Of a DNA stretch of 64,000 nucleotides, positions 10,026 to 16,709 are shown piece after piece; position 1 is the first letter of the stretch, and the number at the start of each line of letters is the position of its first letter. A program made the translations under genes and the position numbers. A model generated the notes under the pieces. It was not told the origin of the DNA. It was given only the letters and a program-made list of their open reading frames with translations, and searched no databases. Source of the DNA: Dyella sp. AtDHG13. GTDB lineage: Bacteria > Pseudomonadota > Gammaproteobacteria > Xanthomonadales > Rhodanobacteraceae. The stretch spans positions 152,041-216,040 of the forward strand of contig NZ_QICJ01000010.1 of the NCBI RefSeq assembly GCF_003201105.1. The letters are read 5' to 3'.

Positions 10026-10781
10026 CTAGTGCGGCGCTGACGCTGCGCGGCTGCTCAGCACCGGGGCGATACCCATCCTTGTCAGTGCCTCAACGACCTC
10101 ATCGCCGGCACGGAGGAAACACACGTCCACGGGCAGCCTCCCCAGGTACGCTTCCGAAACAATGGCACCGATGTCCTGGGCGATTGTGACGTCGTATGGG
10201 CTAACGACACCCACAGCCAGCGAATGGATCGAGCCATGGGCCTCGGGGCGGTGAAGGTCGTAGATGAAGATGGTTGGCGCGGTGGCTTGCCGGTCGAAAT
10301 GGCTCTGAAGCGCCGCGATAAGCGCGCGCGGGTCCTCGGTCGCGGTGCCGATCGAAATATCGGCACCTTGTGGGATCGCGCTGGCTTGCGCACCGGCGTG
10401 AATCGTCCCGTCCTTCAACAGCATCGCAATGGTGTCCGGCGGAAGATCCAACGCCACCGGCCCGGCGGGATTGAGTCGAAAGTGTCCGCGTGGCATCGCT
10501 TCGATAAGGCGCTTGAGCGAGTCCGACACGATCTCGACCGAGGCCGGTTGTCCGGCGGGGATGCGTGCCGCGTCCGAGAAGATCGGGACGAAGGTGACCT
10601 GGTCCTTGGGATCCCGCCAGCCCACCACGACACGGACTTCAGATCGGCCGTTGGCAGCCGGCACACGGGAGACCGGGACCAGCACCGTGCTGTCGGCGAG
10701 CAGCCGGTAAAACTCAGGCATCAGGCCCGGATCGGCGGCGGCAAGCTGCAGTCGTTCGCCGAGGATATCTTTGCTGCTCAA
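10026..10781 (-). CDS. SseB-family protein (module copy 1)
   Basis: About 251 residues, similar in plan to SseB (enhanced serine sensitivity) family proteins. An N-terminal half carries FYRLLADSTVLVPVSR...VTFVPIFSDAARI and a C-terminal half carries FIYDLHRPEAHGSIHSLAVGVV. TTG start at 10781 is chosen because GGGAGA lies 5 bases upstream and no ATG is near. SseB proteins are found beside secretion and conflict loci but have no settled biochemical role. It follows the XRE regulator on the same strand. A second SseB-like gene with the same partners is at 24144-24905. Confidence 0.75.
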   Translation of the reverse strand: MSSKDILGERLQLAAADPGLMPEFYRLLADSTVLVPVSRVPAANGRSEVRVVVGWRDPKDQVTFVPIFSDAARIPAGQPASVEIVSDSLKRLIEAMPRGHFRLNPAGPVALDLPPDTIAMLLKDGTIHAGAQASAIPQGADISIGTATEDPRALIAALQSHFDRQATAPTIFIYDLHRPEAHGSIHSLAVGVVSPYDVTIAQDIGAIVSEAYLGRLPVDVCFLRAGDEVVEALTRMGIAPVLSSRAASAPH

Positions 10782-10810
10782 CGGATCTCCCTGGCGCGTT
10801 CGTCACGCCG

Positions 10811-11128
10811 CTACGTGCCCTCAACGGTTTTTAGCAGACGCTCCTTGTCGGCGACCGACATCTGGTCGAACGCCAGGATCATCCGCGCCAGGCGCTCGTC
10901 GCCGGCGAACAGATAGGCCGTCGGTACCGACAAGGCGCTCGCCAGACGCTCAGCCGTGGCCATGTCCGGCTGATGGACGCCTAGCTCATACCGGTTGATG
11001 CGCGTACTGGCCACAAAGGGATCCAAGCCTGCCCGAATACCGAGTTCTTTCTGCGAAAGTTGAAGCTGTTCCCGGGCCGCTTTGAGGCGGTGCTGGAAAA
11101 CCAGCCGAATGTCCTGCTGACGCGCCAT
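10811..11128 (-). CDS. XRE-family helix-turn-helix regulator (module copy 1)
   Basis: 105-residue lambda-repressor-type protein. The HTH is in residues ~9-65 (FQHRLKAAREQLQLSQKELG ... ASTRINRYELGVHQPD), then MATAERLASALSVPTAYLFA and a short C-terminal helix. It is divergent from the gene at 11255. Two perfect palindromes in the shared intergenic region, also present at the second module, are its probable operators. It is very similar to the XRE protein at 23306-23623, so the two may cross-regulate. Confidence 0.9.
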   Translation of the reverse strand: MARQQDIRLVFQHRLKAAREQLQLSQKELGIRAGLDPFVASTRINRYELGVHQPDMATAERLASALSVPTAYLFAGDERLARMILAFDQMSVADKERLLKTVEGT

Positions 11129-11152
11129 AGTCCGAACCCGGTAGGAGGGACC

Positions 11153-11200
11153 TACGAGATTCGTAACTTCGCCTTGCGCTGGATACTACGAGTTTCGTAG
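11153..11200. promoter_or_regulatory. Paired TACGA-N3-TCGTA operators (module 1)
   Basis: Two palindromes, TACGAGATTCGTA at 11153-11165 and CTACGAGTTTCGTAG at 11186-11200, with centres 34 bases apart between the divergent XRE gene and the gene at 11255. Both are conserved in sequence and spacing at 23648-23695 in front of the second XRE copy. They are strong candidates for autoregulation by the XRE protein. Confidence 0.75.
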
Positions 11201-11254
11201 TATCGGCTGCAACCGTACGCCTTTCATGTGTTTAGGCTTTCTCGGTGCATAGCC

Positions 11255-11602
11255 ATGCAGCTCATGCTCGACGATGAATCCGGCATTCCCATCCCCATGG
11301 ACGACTTCGTCCGCGAGGCCTGGGCGGTCCAATTCGGCCGTGCCGCTGCGAATCAGGCCGTTGAGCAGCTGTGCGAGCGCCTGGCCGAGTGCTTCGCCTC
11401 CAGCCTGGCCGAATGTCTCGATGCCGACCTGCAACTGCCCACCGAGGCCCAGGTCCGCTATGCAACCGACATTTCCCGGCATCTGGGCGTCTCGCTGCCT
11501 GCTGAGGCGCTGCGGTTTCGTGGGGCGATGTACGACTTCCTCGACCGTTTTGCCGAGTCCCACCGTCTCCGCCGTCGTGTGCCACGGGAAGACATCACCT
11601 GA
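11255..11602 (+). CDS. Conserved small protein paired with XRE regulator (module copy 1)
   Basis: About 115 residues, no family recognised. Paralogous to the protein at 23741-24094: both begin with an LxLDDxSGI motif and share DxVREAW, SLAECLDxDL and EALRFRG. Predicted soluble and mostly helical, with a basic Arg-rich C-terminus. An alternative start at 11228 adds nine residues, but the paralogue supports 11255. It is divergent from the XRE gene across paired operators, which points to a tightly regulated unit. Its end is only five bases from the convergent cyclase gene. Confidence 0.75.
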   Translation: MQLMLDDESGIPIPMDDFVREAWAVQFGRAAANQAVEQLCERLAECFASSLAECLDADLQLPTEAQVRYATDISRHLGVSLPAEALRFRGAMYDFLDRFAESHRLRRRVPREDIT

Positions 11603-11607
11603 GTCGA

Positions 11608-12360
11608 TTACACCAGGCCACGCAGTAGCGACCCGGTCGGGGGGCGCAGCATCCAGCGGGATCGCAAGATGAAGTGGGTGTCGGGCGTCGGCGCGTCCGG
11701 CCAGGGGACGACTTCCCATAGCGACTGCCCGTCCACGGCATAGACCAGCGTCGCCGGATCGAAGAGGCCGCCGAAGACCGTGCCGGTGATGTGGGTGCCG
11801 TATGGATCGGTGCGTATGGCGGAGAGCTTGGCCGCGACATTCGGCGCACGGCCGATCCAGACCAGGTCGTTGCTACGTCGGATTCCCGCTCGCGTTGCCA
11901 TCACGTCGCTTCGGTCGATGCCGACACCGTGACTCATCAGGTAGCCCGCCTGACGCAAACCGGGCACGTGCCGATCGAGCGCCGGACGCATCAGCTCGTG
12001 GACGGCATAGAAAATATGCATCGCTGCGCTGACTGCGCGCTGCTCTTGGTTGGGCCCGACAAAAACCCCCATGACGCGATCGCCGTCAAAGCTTCGGATG
12101 TGTCCCTGGTGATAGCGGATGATGTCGCAGGTCGGCCCAAGGAAGAGCTTGATGACCATCGCGGCAACGCGTGGATCAAAGCGAGTCGCCAGCAACGTCG
12201 AATCGGCCAGATCGGCATAGAGCATCGTCGCTGACATCGTCACCCCGCCGCCGGCAAGAGCCACATCATCGGACTTCGGCACCACCAGGCCAGCGCGGGT
12301 GCTCCAGCGCTCGGTCGTGATCGACTCGATCCGTGCGGCGAGATCGTGGTAGAGCGCCAT
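11608..12360 (-). CDS. pycC: Class III nucleotide cyclase, Pycsar-type (PycC)
   Basis: 250-residue stand-alone class III cyclase domain. Metal-binding aspartates D50 (LYADLADST) and D94 (SFDGDRVMG) are present. The second half has D165 (NDLVWIG) and N174 with K178 (PNVAAKLS) in the N-x3-R position of the catalytic transition-state residues. The gene overlaps the upstream membrane-effector gene by one base. In Pycsar anti-phage systems such cyclases make cCMP or cUMP on infection and activate a partner. Which base is used here cannot be read from sequence; an ordinary adenylate cyclase is less likely given the partner. Confidence 0.85.
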   Translation of the reverse strand: MALYHDLAARIESITTERWSTRAGLVVPKSDDVALAGGGVTMSATMLYADLADSTLLATRFDPRVAAMVIKLFLGPTCDIIRYHQGHIRSFDGDRVMGVFVGPNQEQRAVSAAMHIFYAVHELMRPALDRHVPGLRQAGYLMSHGVGIDRSDVMATRAGIRRSNDLVWIGRAPNVAAKLSAIRTDPYGTHITGTVFGGLFDPATLVYAVDGQSLWEVVPWPDAPTPDTHFILRSRWMLRPPTGSLLRGLV

Positions 12361-13106
12361 TAGCGAGACACCGACAAGGCCAATACCGCCAAGGCGACCA
12401 GCCAGGGCGCGACGCTCAGCCCCATCCAGAAGTAGGCTCGCTTCAGGCGATCAAATTTGACCGTCAAAATCTTCGCGTTGATCCACGCCTGGTCGATGAT
12501 GTCATCTGTATGGGCACCGAGGTTGCGCTGGCTGAATCGTGTTCGGTAGTCGGCTTCGTCCAGTTGGGCAACGGTCCGAAAGTAGATCAGCGAGCGCTCG
12601 CCATCGGTCAGGTGAGGAAACGAGCCGCGGTACAGCAGGATGAGGCTCGCAACCTGCATGACAGCAAAGAGCGCAATCGCGCCGATCACGGAAGGTGAGA
12701 CGTCGCTAACGGGCAGGACTTTGGCAAAAGCGATACTGATCATCGCCAGGTCCACCGCCAGAACCACAGATAGCTTGGTCTCGACCCGCGCGAAGAAGGA
12801 CAGCACCAGGGCCAGTTGGTCTTTTGCCCGGCCGGCGAGCTCCTCGTTCATGCCTGGGTCCGGCGAGGACGTCACCGTTGACCGGGTCGGTTCGGTACCC
12901 ACCAAGGCCAGGTCGACAGCAGCCGTCGCGGCTCGAACGGCGGCTGTCGCCTGTGCGGCGACTTGTTCTAACGCCGGGTCGTCCACCGCGTCCGTCACGG
13001 TGAGAGCCTGGCCGTCGTGCCAGCCTGCCGCCTCCACGACCGTGTCCGCCACGGCCAAAACCCACTGCGTGCCTGCCTGGCGAAGAACCGCGCGAACCTC
13101 TGTCAT
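12360..13106 (-). CDS. pycTM: Pycsar-type transmembrane effector (PycTM-like)
   Basis: 248 residues. Residues ~92-246 match the PycTM/DUF5706 plan: an amphipathic helix (ELAGRAKDQLALVLSFFARV), TM1 ~111-130, TM2 ~139-158, a soluble segment with YFRTVAQLDEADY and the INAKILTVKFDRLKRAYFW helix, then TM3 ~226-246. Binding of the cyclic nucleotide is expected to make it disrupt the inner membrane and stop phage. Residues 1-~50 are extra and resemble a small AbrB/MazE-like beta domain. ATG 13106 has GGAGGAGC upstream. It overlaps the cyclase gene by one base (TAATG), so the two are co-translated. Confidence 0.85.
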   Translation of the reverse strand: MTEVRAVLRQAGTQWVLAVADTVVEAAGWHDGQALTVTDAVDDPALEQVAAQATAAVRAATAAVDLALVGTEPTRSTVTSSPDPGMNEELAGRAKDQLALVLSFFARVETKLSVVLAVDLAMISIAFAKVLPVSDVSPSVIGAIALFAVMQVASLILLYRGSFPHLTDGERSLIYFRTVAQLDEADYRTRFSQRNLGAHTDDIIDQAWINAKILTVKFDRLKRAYFWMGLSVAPWLVALAVLALSVSR

Positions 13107-13253
13107 GAGCTCCTCCTTACGTGGGGCAGGAGCGTACCGGCACAGGCGCCTGATTGGCAGGCCTGAAAAGGGCCTCTGCGCTCGTTTCAAACGACGACCG
13201 CACGCCCGTTCTGTACCGCTTCGGAGGCGGAGGGAGGCACGACAACGCCATGA

Positions 13254-13280
13254 GGCGGGATAACTTTTGATTATCCCGCC
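13254..13280. terminator. Perfect 10-bp hairpin in Pycsar/KfrA intergenic region
   Basis: GGCGGGATAA pairs with TTATCCCGCC across a seven-base loop, followed on the plus strand by TTCAATTT. It lies between divergent starts, so it may end a short transcript or act as a leader structure. Role uncertain. Confidence 0.45.
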
Positions 13281-13317
13281 TTCAATTTCGTGCCGATCAA
13301 CCGCTTGACGGCATGCG

Positions 13318-13353
13318 TTGTAGTACGTATATACGTAGTATGTACTACGGTAC
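13318..13353 (+). promoter_or_regulatory. Dyad-rich operator before the KfrA-like gene
   Basis: Overlapping palindromes: GTAGTAC at 13319 pairs with GTACTAC at about 13342-13348, with a GTATATAC palindrome inside. It lies about 25 bases before the start of the KfrA-like gene. KfrA proteins bind and repress their own promoters, so this is a likely autoregulatory site. Confidence 0.55.
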
Positions 13354-13373
13354 GATAAACAGAGGGGCCGATC

Positions 13374-14402
13374 ATGGCACGTGGCAGAGTCTATAAATCC
13401 GAGGTCAAGACGGCTCGGGACGCGCTTCTGCGGCAGGGCACGAATCCTTCGCTGGATGCTGTTCGCATCGCCTTGGGCAATACCGGCTCCAAAACGACGA
13501 TCCATCGCCTGATGAGGGAACTGGAGGCCGAAGAGGCCGAGGCGACCCCGCGGAACGGCGAAGCGGTGAGCGACGCATTGCAAGGCTTAGTGAGCCAATT
13601 GGCAGCCCAGCTCCGCGAGGAAGCCGATTCGATCGTCGCCGCCGGTCAGGCCGAGGCGGCGGCAAAAGTGGCGGCTGCTCGCGAGGATGTCGCCCGGCTC
13701 ACCCAGCAAGGGCAAGATGCCAGCGCGCAGATCCAGCGCCTGCAGACCACGTTGGATGAGGTACACCAGGCGCTGACCACCACCGAACGAGCCGCACGCG
13801 ATCGGGACACGACGATCGTCGGTCTGAACGAGCGCATCGCCGGCCTTGAGCGTCAACTCGGCGAGCGCGAGGCTCACCTAATGTCGGCAGAGACCAAACA
13901 CCAGCAGGCGCGCGATGCCCTGGAGCACTTCAGACAAGCATCCCGGGAGCAACGGGACACCGAGGCGCGTCAGCATGAACAGGCTGTGCAAGCCCTCCAG
14001 GTCGAACTCCGTCGCGCGACGGACGCGGTGGCATCGAAGAACGACGAACTGCTGAGCCTCAACAGGGCCAACGCCCGATACACCGAGCAAGTGGGCCAAC
14101 TCGACAAGGAACTGCGGGACACCCGTCGGACGTTACAGACGGCCCAGACGCGCGTCGCGGAGGCCGAAGGCCTGCGCCAGGCCAATCAGGCGCTCGAGCA
14201 ACGCGTCAGTCAGTTAACCGTCGACATCGAGGCCATGCGCCGCGAACAGACGACAGCGCACATGCAATGGGATGGCGAACGCGCTGCACTGGCCGATGCC
14301 TTGCGAGAGGCCAGAGCCCAGGGCGAGCGGTGGGGGACGATCGAGGCCATGCTATCCAATCTTCAGCCAACTTCACCAGCGATCGATGGATCGTCGAGCT
14401 GA
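13374..14402 (+). CDS. KfrA-like DNA-binding coiled-coil protein
   Basis: 342 residues. The N-terminal ~90 residues match the KfrA N-terminal helix-turn-helix domain (ARDALLRQGTNPSLDAVRIA, then GSKTTIHRLMRELEAE). Residues ~95-325 form an almost uninterrupted heptad coiled coil rich in Gln, Glu, Arg and Ala. KfrA proteins occur on plasmids, where they repress their own promoter and help partition, and on chromosomal islands near mobile DNA. A palindrome-rich promoter precedes it. Divergent from the Pycsar operon. Its presence suggests plasmid or integrative-element ancestry of this region. Confidence 0.85.
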   Translation: MARGRVYKSEVKTARDALLRQGTNPSLDAVRIALGNTGSKTTIHRLMRELEAEEAEATPRNGEAVSDALQGLVSQLAAQLREEADSIVAAGQAEAAAKVAAAREDVARLTQQGQDASAQIQRLQTTLDEVHQALTTTERAARDRDTTIVGLNERIAGLERQLGEREAHLMSAETKHQQARDALEHFRQASREQRDTEARQHEQAVQALQVELRRATDAVASKNDELLSLNRANARYTEQVGQLDKELRDTRRTLQTAQTRVAEAEGLRQANQALEQRVSQLTVDIEAMRREQTTAHMQWDGERAALADALREARAQGERWGTIEAMLSNLQPTSPAIDGSSS

Positions 14403-14457
14403 TGCGCTCCACGGTACGATCGCATTCGTTACGTTCTCAATGAGGAAGGACAACGGC

Positions 14458-14889
14458 ATGGCGATGGAACAGGGAGAAAAGATGGCAACGGACGATGAGC
14501 TGCTGATCCACGTACGGCTCATGGGCGGCTGCGATCACCCAGACTTCATTTTCAAAACAGAGAAGGATTGGGGACATCAGTTCGAATACGCCGCATGCAC
14601 CCGTTGCAATGCGAAGGCTCATCTTTTTCGAGGGCTGGGCGGCACGCCGGATCCCTTGCGCGAACTCAAACGCCTCATACCACGACACTGCCAAGACATG
14701 ATTGCCGTCAACAAGGTGCTTCGGCATCTGGAAAGCCAGGGCTGGCATTGGACCGTGCAGCGGCGGAATGGCTCGCACCAATTCGTTCTCGCAAATGGAT
14801 CGCTACGAGTGGAGGGAGCTCCTCACGCGGACGAGACGGCAGCCGCCGCCTCAACACTAATTCGGTTGGCGAATTCCGCCTCGGCTTGA
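14458..14889 (+). CDS. Hypothetical zinc-ribbon-like protein
   Basis: 143 residues, family not recognised. Cysteines in MGGCDHPD and ACTRCNAKAHLF could form a small metal site. The C-terminal half has a helical segment (IAVNKVLRHLESQGWHWTVQ) and the sequence GSHQFVLANGSLRVEG. ATG 14458 is chosen because AGGAAGGA ends 7 bases upstream; an ATG at 14440 is in frame. Follows the KfrA-like gene by 55 bases and may be co-transcribed with it. Confidence 0.6.
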   Translation: MAMEQGEKMATDDELLIHVRLMGGCDHPDFIFKTEKDWGHQFEYAACTRCNAKAHLFRGLGGTPDPLRELKRLIPRHCQDMIAVNKVLRHLESQGWHWTVQRRNGSHQFVLANGSLRVEGAPHADETAAAASTLIRLANSASA

Positions 14890-15120
14890 TCGTAAAGTCT
14901 GGATTTACCGCTCCCACAAGGCCATTTCTTCTTCACGTCGGTAATGCGCGCTCGCTAGCGGGCTAGACGCGCCCGACATCCGACTGACGACGCCGGCTGG
15001 CATCGCAGAGCGAGGGGGCGATGAGAACATAAAGCCTCGGCGTTTCAGCGCCTTATGACGGAAAGTGCGCTTTTTTTGGGGATTCTCGGCCGACCCTCAT
15101 GTATATCTTTGGCCGGCTTA
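14890..15120. other. Intergenic stretch without a supported gene
   Basis: I see no convincing coding sequence here on either strand. It contains a GC hairpin-like stretch around 15032-15054 (GGCGTTTCAGCGCC) and a T-run at 15070-15078. These could end transcription from the gene at 14458, but spacing between stem and T-run is too long for a classical terminator. Confidence 0.4.
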
Positions 15121-15411
15121 TCAGGCATTTTCCACCCCACGCGAGGTGGTATTATCGACGGCATTTTCTCCGGGTGGCAAACCGTTCAAATGCGGGCCCA
15201 AAAAAGCACGCTTGCCACGGCATTTTCTCGCCGCCGCCGACAAAATCGATTCACGCTCATCAATCCGGTCCAGGATGTAATCCTTGACGCTGCCGTAGGC
15301 TTCCAAATCCTCCTGGCTATCACTGGTCGGACCGATGTCCAGCAACGCATGCAACATGCGTTTCCACACGCCCAGCAGCTGCTCATGCTGCCGCCTCTCT
15401 ACCGCTTTCAT
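15121..15411 (-). CDS. Hypothetical protein downstream of RHH/SEC-C gene
   Basis: About 96 residues from ATG 15411, no family recognised. The sequence is charged and helical at the start (VERRQHEQLLGVWKRML) and basic toward the end. It lies on the same strand about 100 bases after the ribbon-helix-helix/SEC-C gene, so it may share its operon. The frame extends upstream to a TTG at 15453. Codon use is plausible but evidence is weak. Confidence 0.45.
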   Translation of the reverse strand: MKAVERRQHEQLLGVWKRMLHALLDIGPTSDSQEDLEAYGSVKDYILDRIDERESILSAAARKCRGKRAFLGPHLNGLPPGENAVDNTTSRGVENA

Positions 15412-15508
15412 GCGATCATCCCTTGGGGCGTCGCCCCGGTTGGTCTCTACCAATCGCCGCCCGGGTCAGGCCGTCAAACTCGGCCCGGGCGGCACCTTTC
15501 GCGAAGCG

Positions 15509-15811
15509 TCACGGCTTACCGTGACACCGCTTGTACTTCTGACCACTCCCGCACGGGCAGGGCTGATTCGCCCCCACCTTCGCCACCTGGACAACCCGCG
15601 AGGCGGCCGCCTGTGGAGCCGGAGCAGGATCCGCAGGACCCTTCATCGTGCGGTGATACTTGACCAGCTTTTCCGCCTGGAAGCCCGTCCAGTTCCTCAC
15701 GGCCTGGACCACGAAGGCGTTCAAGCTGAGCCCCATCATTTCCGCCACCGCCGACGCTTCTTCCTTCAAGTCGGGCGGCAAACGCAGGTTCAATTTCACC
15801 GTCTCGGACAT
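15509..15811 (-). CDS. Ribbon-helix-helix protein with SEC-C zinc motif
   Basis: 100 residues. The N-terminal ~50 residues are a ribbon-helix-helix DNA-binding fold ([20 protein letters not shown], then [12 protein letters not shown]). A Pro/Ala linker follows, then a C-terminal SEC-C zinc motif [15 protein letters not shown] (C-x-C...C-H). RHH proteins of this size are often antitoxins or autorepressors; the SEC-C fusion is unusual for them. Three direct repeats spaced exactly 11 bases lie just before the start and are a likely operator. No obvious toxin partner is adjacent unless the gene at 15121 is one. Confidence 0.85.
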   Translation of the reverse strand: MSETVKLNLRLPPDLKEEASAVAEMMGLSLNAFVVQAVRNWTGFQAEKLVKYHRTMKGPADPAPAPQAAASRVVQVAKVGANQPCPCGSGQKYKRCHGKP

Positions 15812-15831
15812 GGAAAACTCCGCTCAAAATG

Positions 15832-15862
15832 TGGCCCCATTCTGGCCCCATAATGGCCCCAT
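15832..15862 (-). promoter_or_regulatory. Three 11-bp-spaced ATGGGGCCA operator repeats
   Basis: ATGGGGCCA (read on the minus strand) occurs at 15832-15840, 15843-15851 and 15854-15862. The period is exactly 11 bases, one helical turn. The repeats start 21 bases upstream of the RHH/SEC-C start codon. RHH dimers bind such tandem repeats cooperatively, so this is a likely autoregulatory operator. Confidence 0.75.
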
Positions 15863-15890
15863 GTCCATCCGGCGCAAACCGCGCCACTAA

Positions 15891-15909
15891 GCCATTCGTC
15901 CCGAATGGC
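15891..15909. repeat. 8-bp perfect inverted repeat
   Basis: GCCATTCG and CGAATGGC flank a three-base spacer upstream of the RHH/SEC-C operator repeats. It could be a second protein-binding dyad or a small hairpin. Confidence 0.45.
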
Positions 15910-15940
15910 ATGTCCCTTGTTGCATTAAAGACAAGCCCCA

Positions 15941-15977
15941 GGTCACACCCCTCGCGCTGCGCGCGAGGGGTGTGACC
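15941..15977. terminator. Strong 16-bp perfect hairpin
   Basis: GGTCACACCCCTCGCG pairs perfectly with CGCGAGGGGTGTGACC around a five-base loop. There is no T-run on either side. It lies inside the open extension of the VC1465-like gene and may mark that gene's real 3' boundary, a replication/packaging hairpin of a filamentous phage remnant, or a bidirectional terminator. Confidence 0.6.
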
Positions 15978-16524
15978 CTCGGCCCCTGCAGGTAACCAAG
16001 AAAGATTGGTCAGCTGAAGCAGGGCGATGACTGGCATCACCTGCTCAACTTTGATCACCGGTTCCGCCTGTACGGCTTCGGGTTGGAGCGAGACGGCCTC
16101 CGGCCTCGCAGGGGCGACAGCCCCTGCACCCCGGGCCGCGCGCTGGGCAAAGTCCTGACGCCAGAAACGGGCCTGCTCGCAGAGCAGGGGCCACGCCTCA
16201 AGCTTGCCCGGCAGGAAGCTGTAGCCGTTCGGACTGACCAACTCGGCGGTGCGCTCATTGAGCACCCAGCCGGCCCAACGATCGTTGAGCGCGCCCATGT
16301 CACCGCGCCGGCGCAAGCGAAGCAACCGAACCACAGACCACGGCACGCGGCGCTGGCCATCGTCCCAGTAACGAACCGTGCGCATCGACACGCCGAGGAA
16401 CTCGGCGCAGGCTTTGCGGCTCAGAAAGCAGCTGTGGCGAAGGGCCCGAAAGCCATCTGGTGCCAAATGCCATGGCCGGCGATATGGCCGGCGACGGCTG
16501 TTCTCGGCGCTTAAACTCCAACAA
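15978..16524 (-). CDS. VC1465-family Xer recombination activation factor (phage remnant, ends uncertain)
   Basis: The core ~16150-16470 encodes WHLAPDGFRALRHSCFLSRKA, SMRTVRYWDDGQRRVPWSVVRL and VSPNGYSFLPGKLEAWPL. This is the signature of the VC1465 family carried by filamentous prophages of Xanthomonadaceae and Vibrio, which help XerC/D-mediated integration at dif. Neither end is clean. No good start codon lies upstream of the core, and the frame remains open on both sides (16667 down to 15516), running through the large hairpin and into the RHH/SEC-C gene. No coat, zot or replication gene is nearby, so this is an orphan remnant. The limits given bracket the conserved part. Confidence 0.6.
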
Positions 16525-16597
16525 GCTAAGCCATTGATTTGACTAGTGGGCGTGATGGCTTGTCGACTCGACTGCGCAATGACCGCTTCATAGAAAC

Positions 16598-16624
16598 CTC
16601 TGCAGTGAAGGATCCACTGCAGAG
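16598..16624 (-). terminator. Hairpin after tniQ
   Basis: CTCTGCAGTG and CACTGCAGAG form a perfect 10-bp stem with a seven-base loop, about 85 bases past the tniQ stop. There is no clear T-run, so it could equally be part of a transposon end. Confidence 0.45.
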
Positions 16625-16709
16625 ATCCATACGCATACGGAAATGCAACGCGCACAAACTTTGGCAACGAAGAACGTATGCGAAGGAAGGCTTGAACTCG
16701 AGGCCCCGA

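Noticed and set aside
12360..13583. Longer 407-residue form of the Pycsar effector
   Set aside because: The upstream extension covers the hairpin and KfrA promoter, while ATG 13106 has a strong ribosome site.
16560..16592. TGTCGACTCGACTGCGC as a Tn7-like left end
   Set aside because: Starts with TGT and lies beyond tniQ, but no matching inverted copy was found on the other side.
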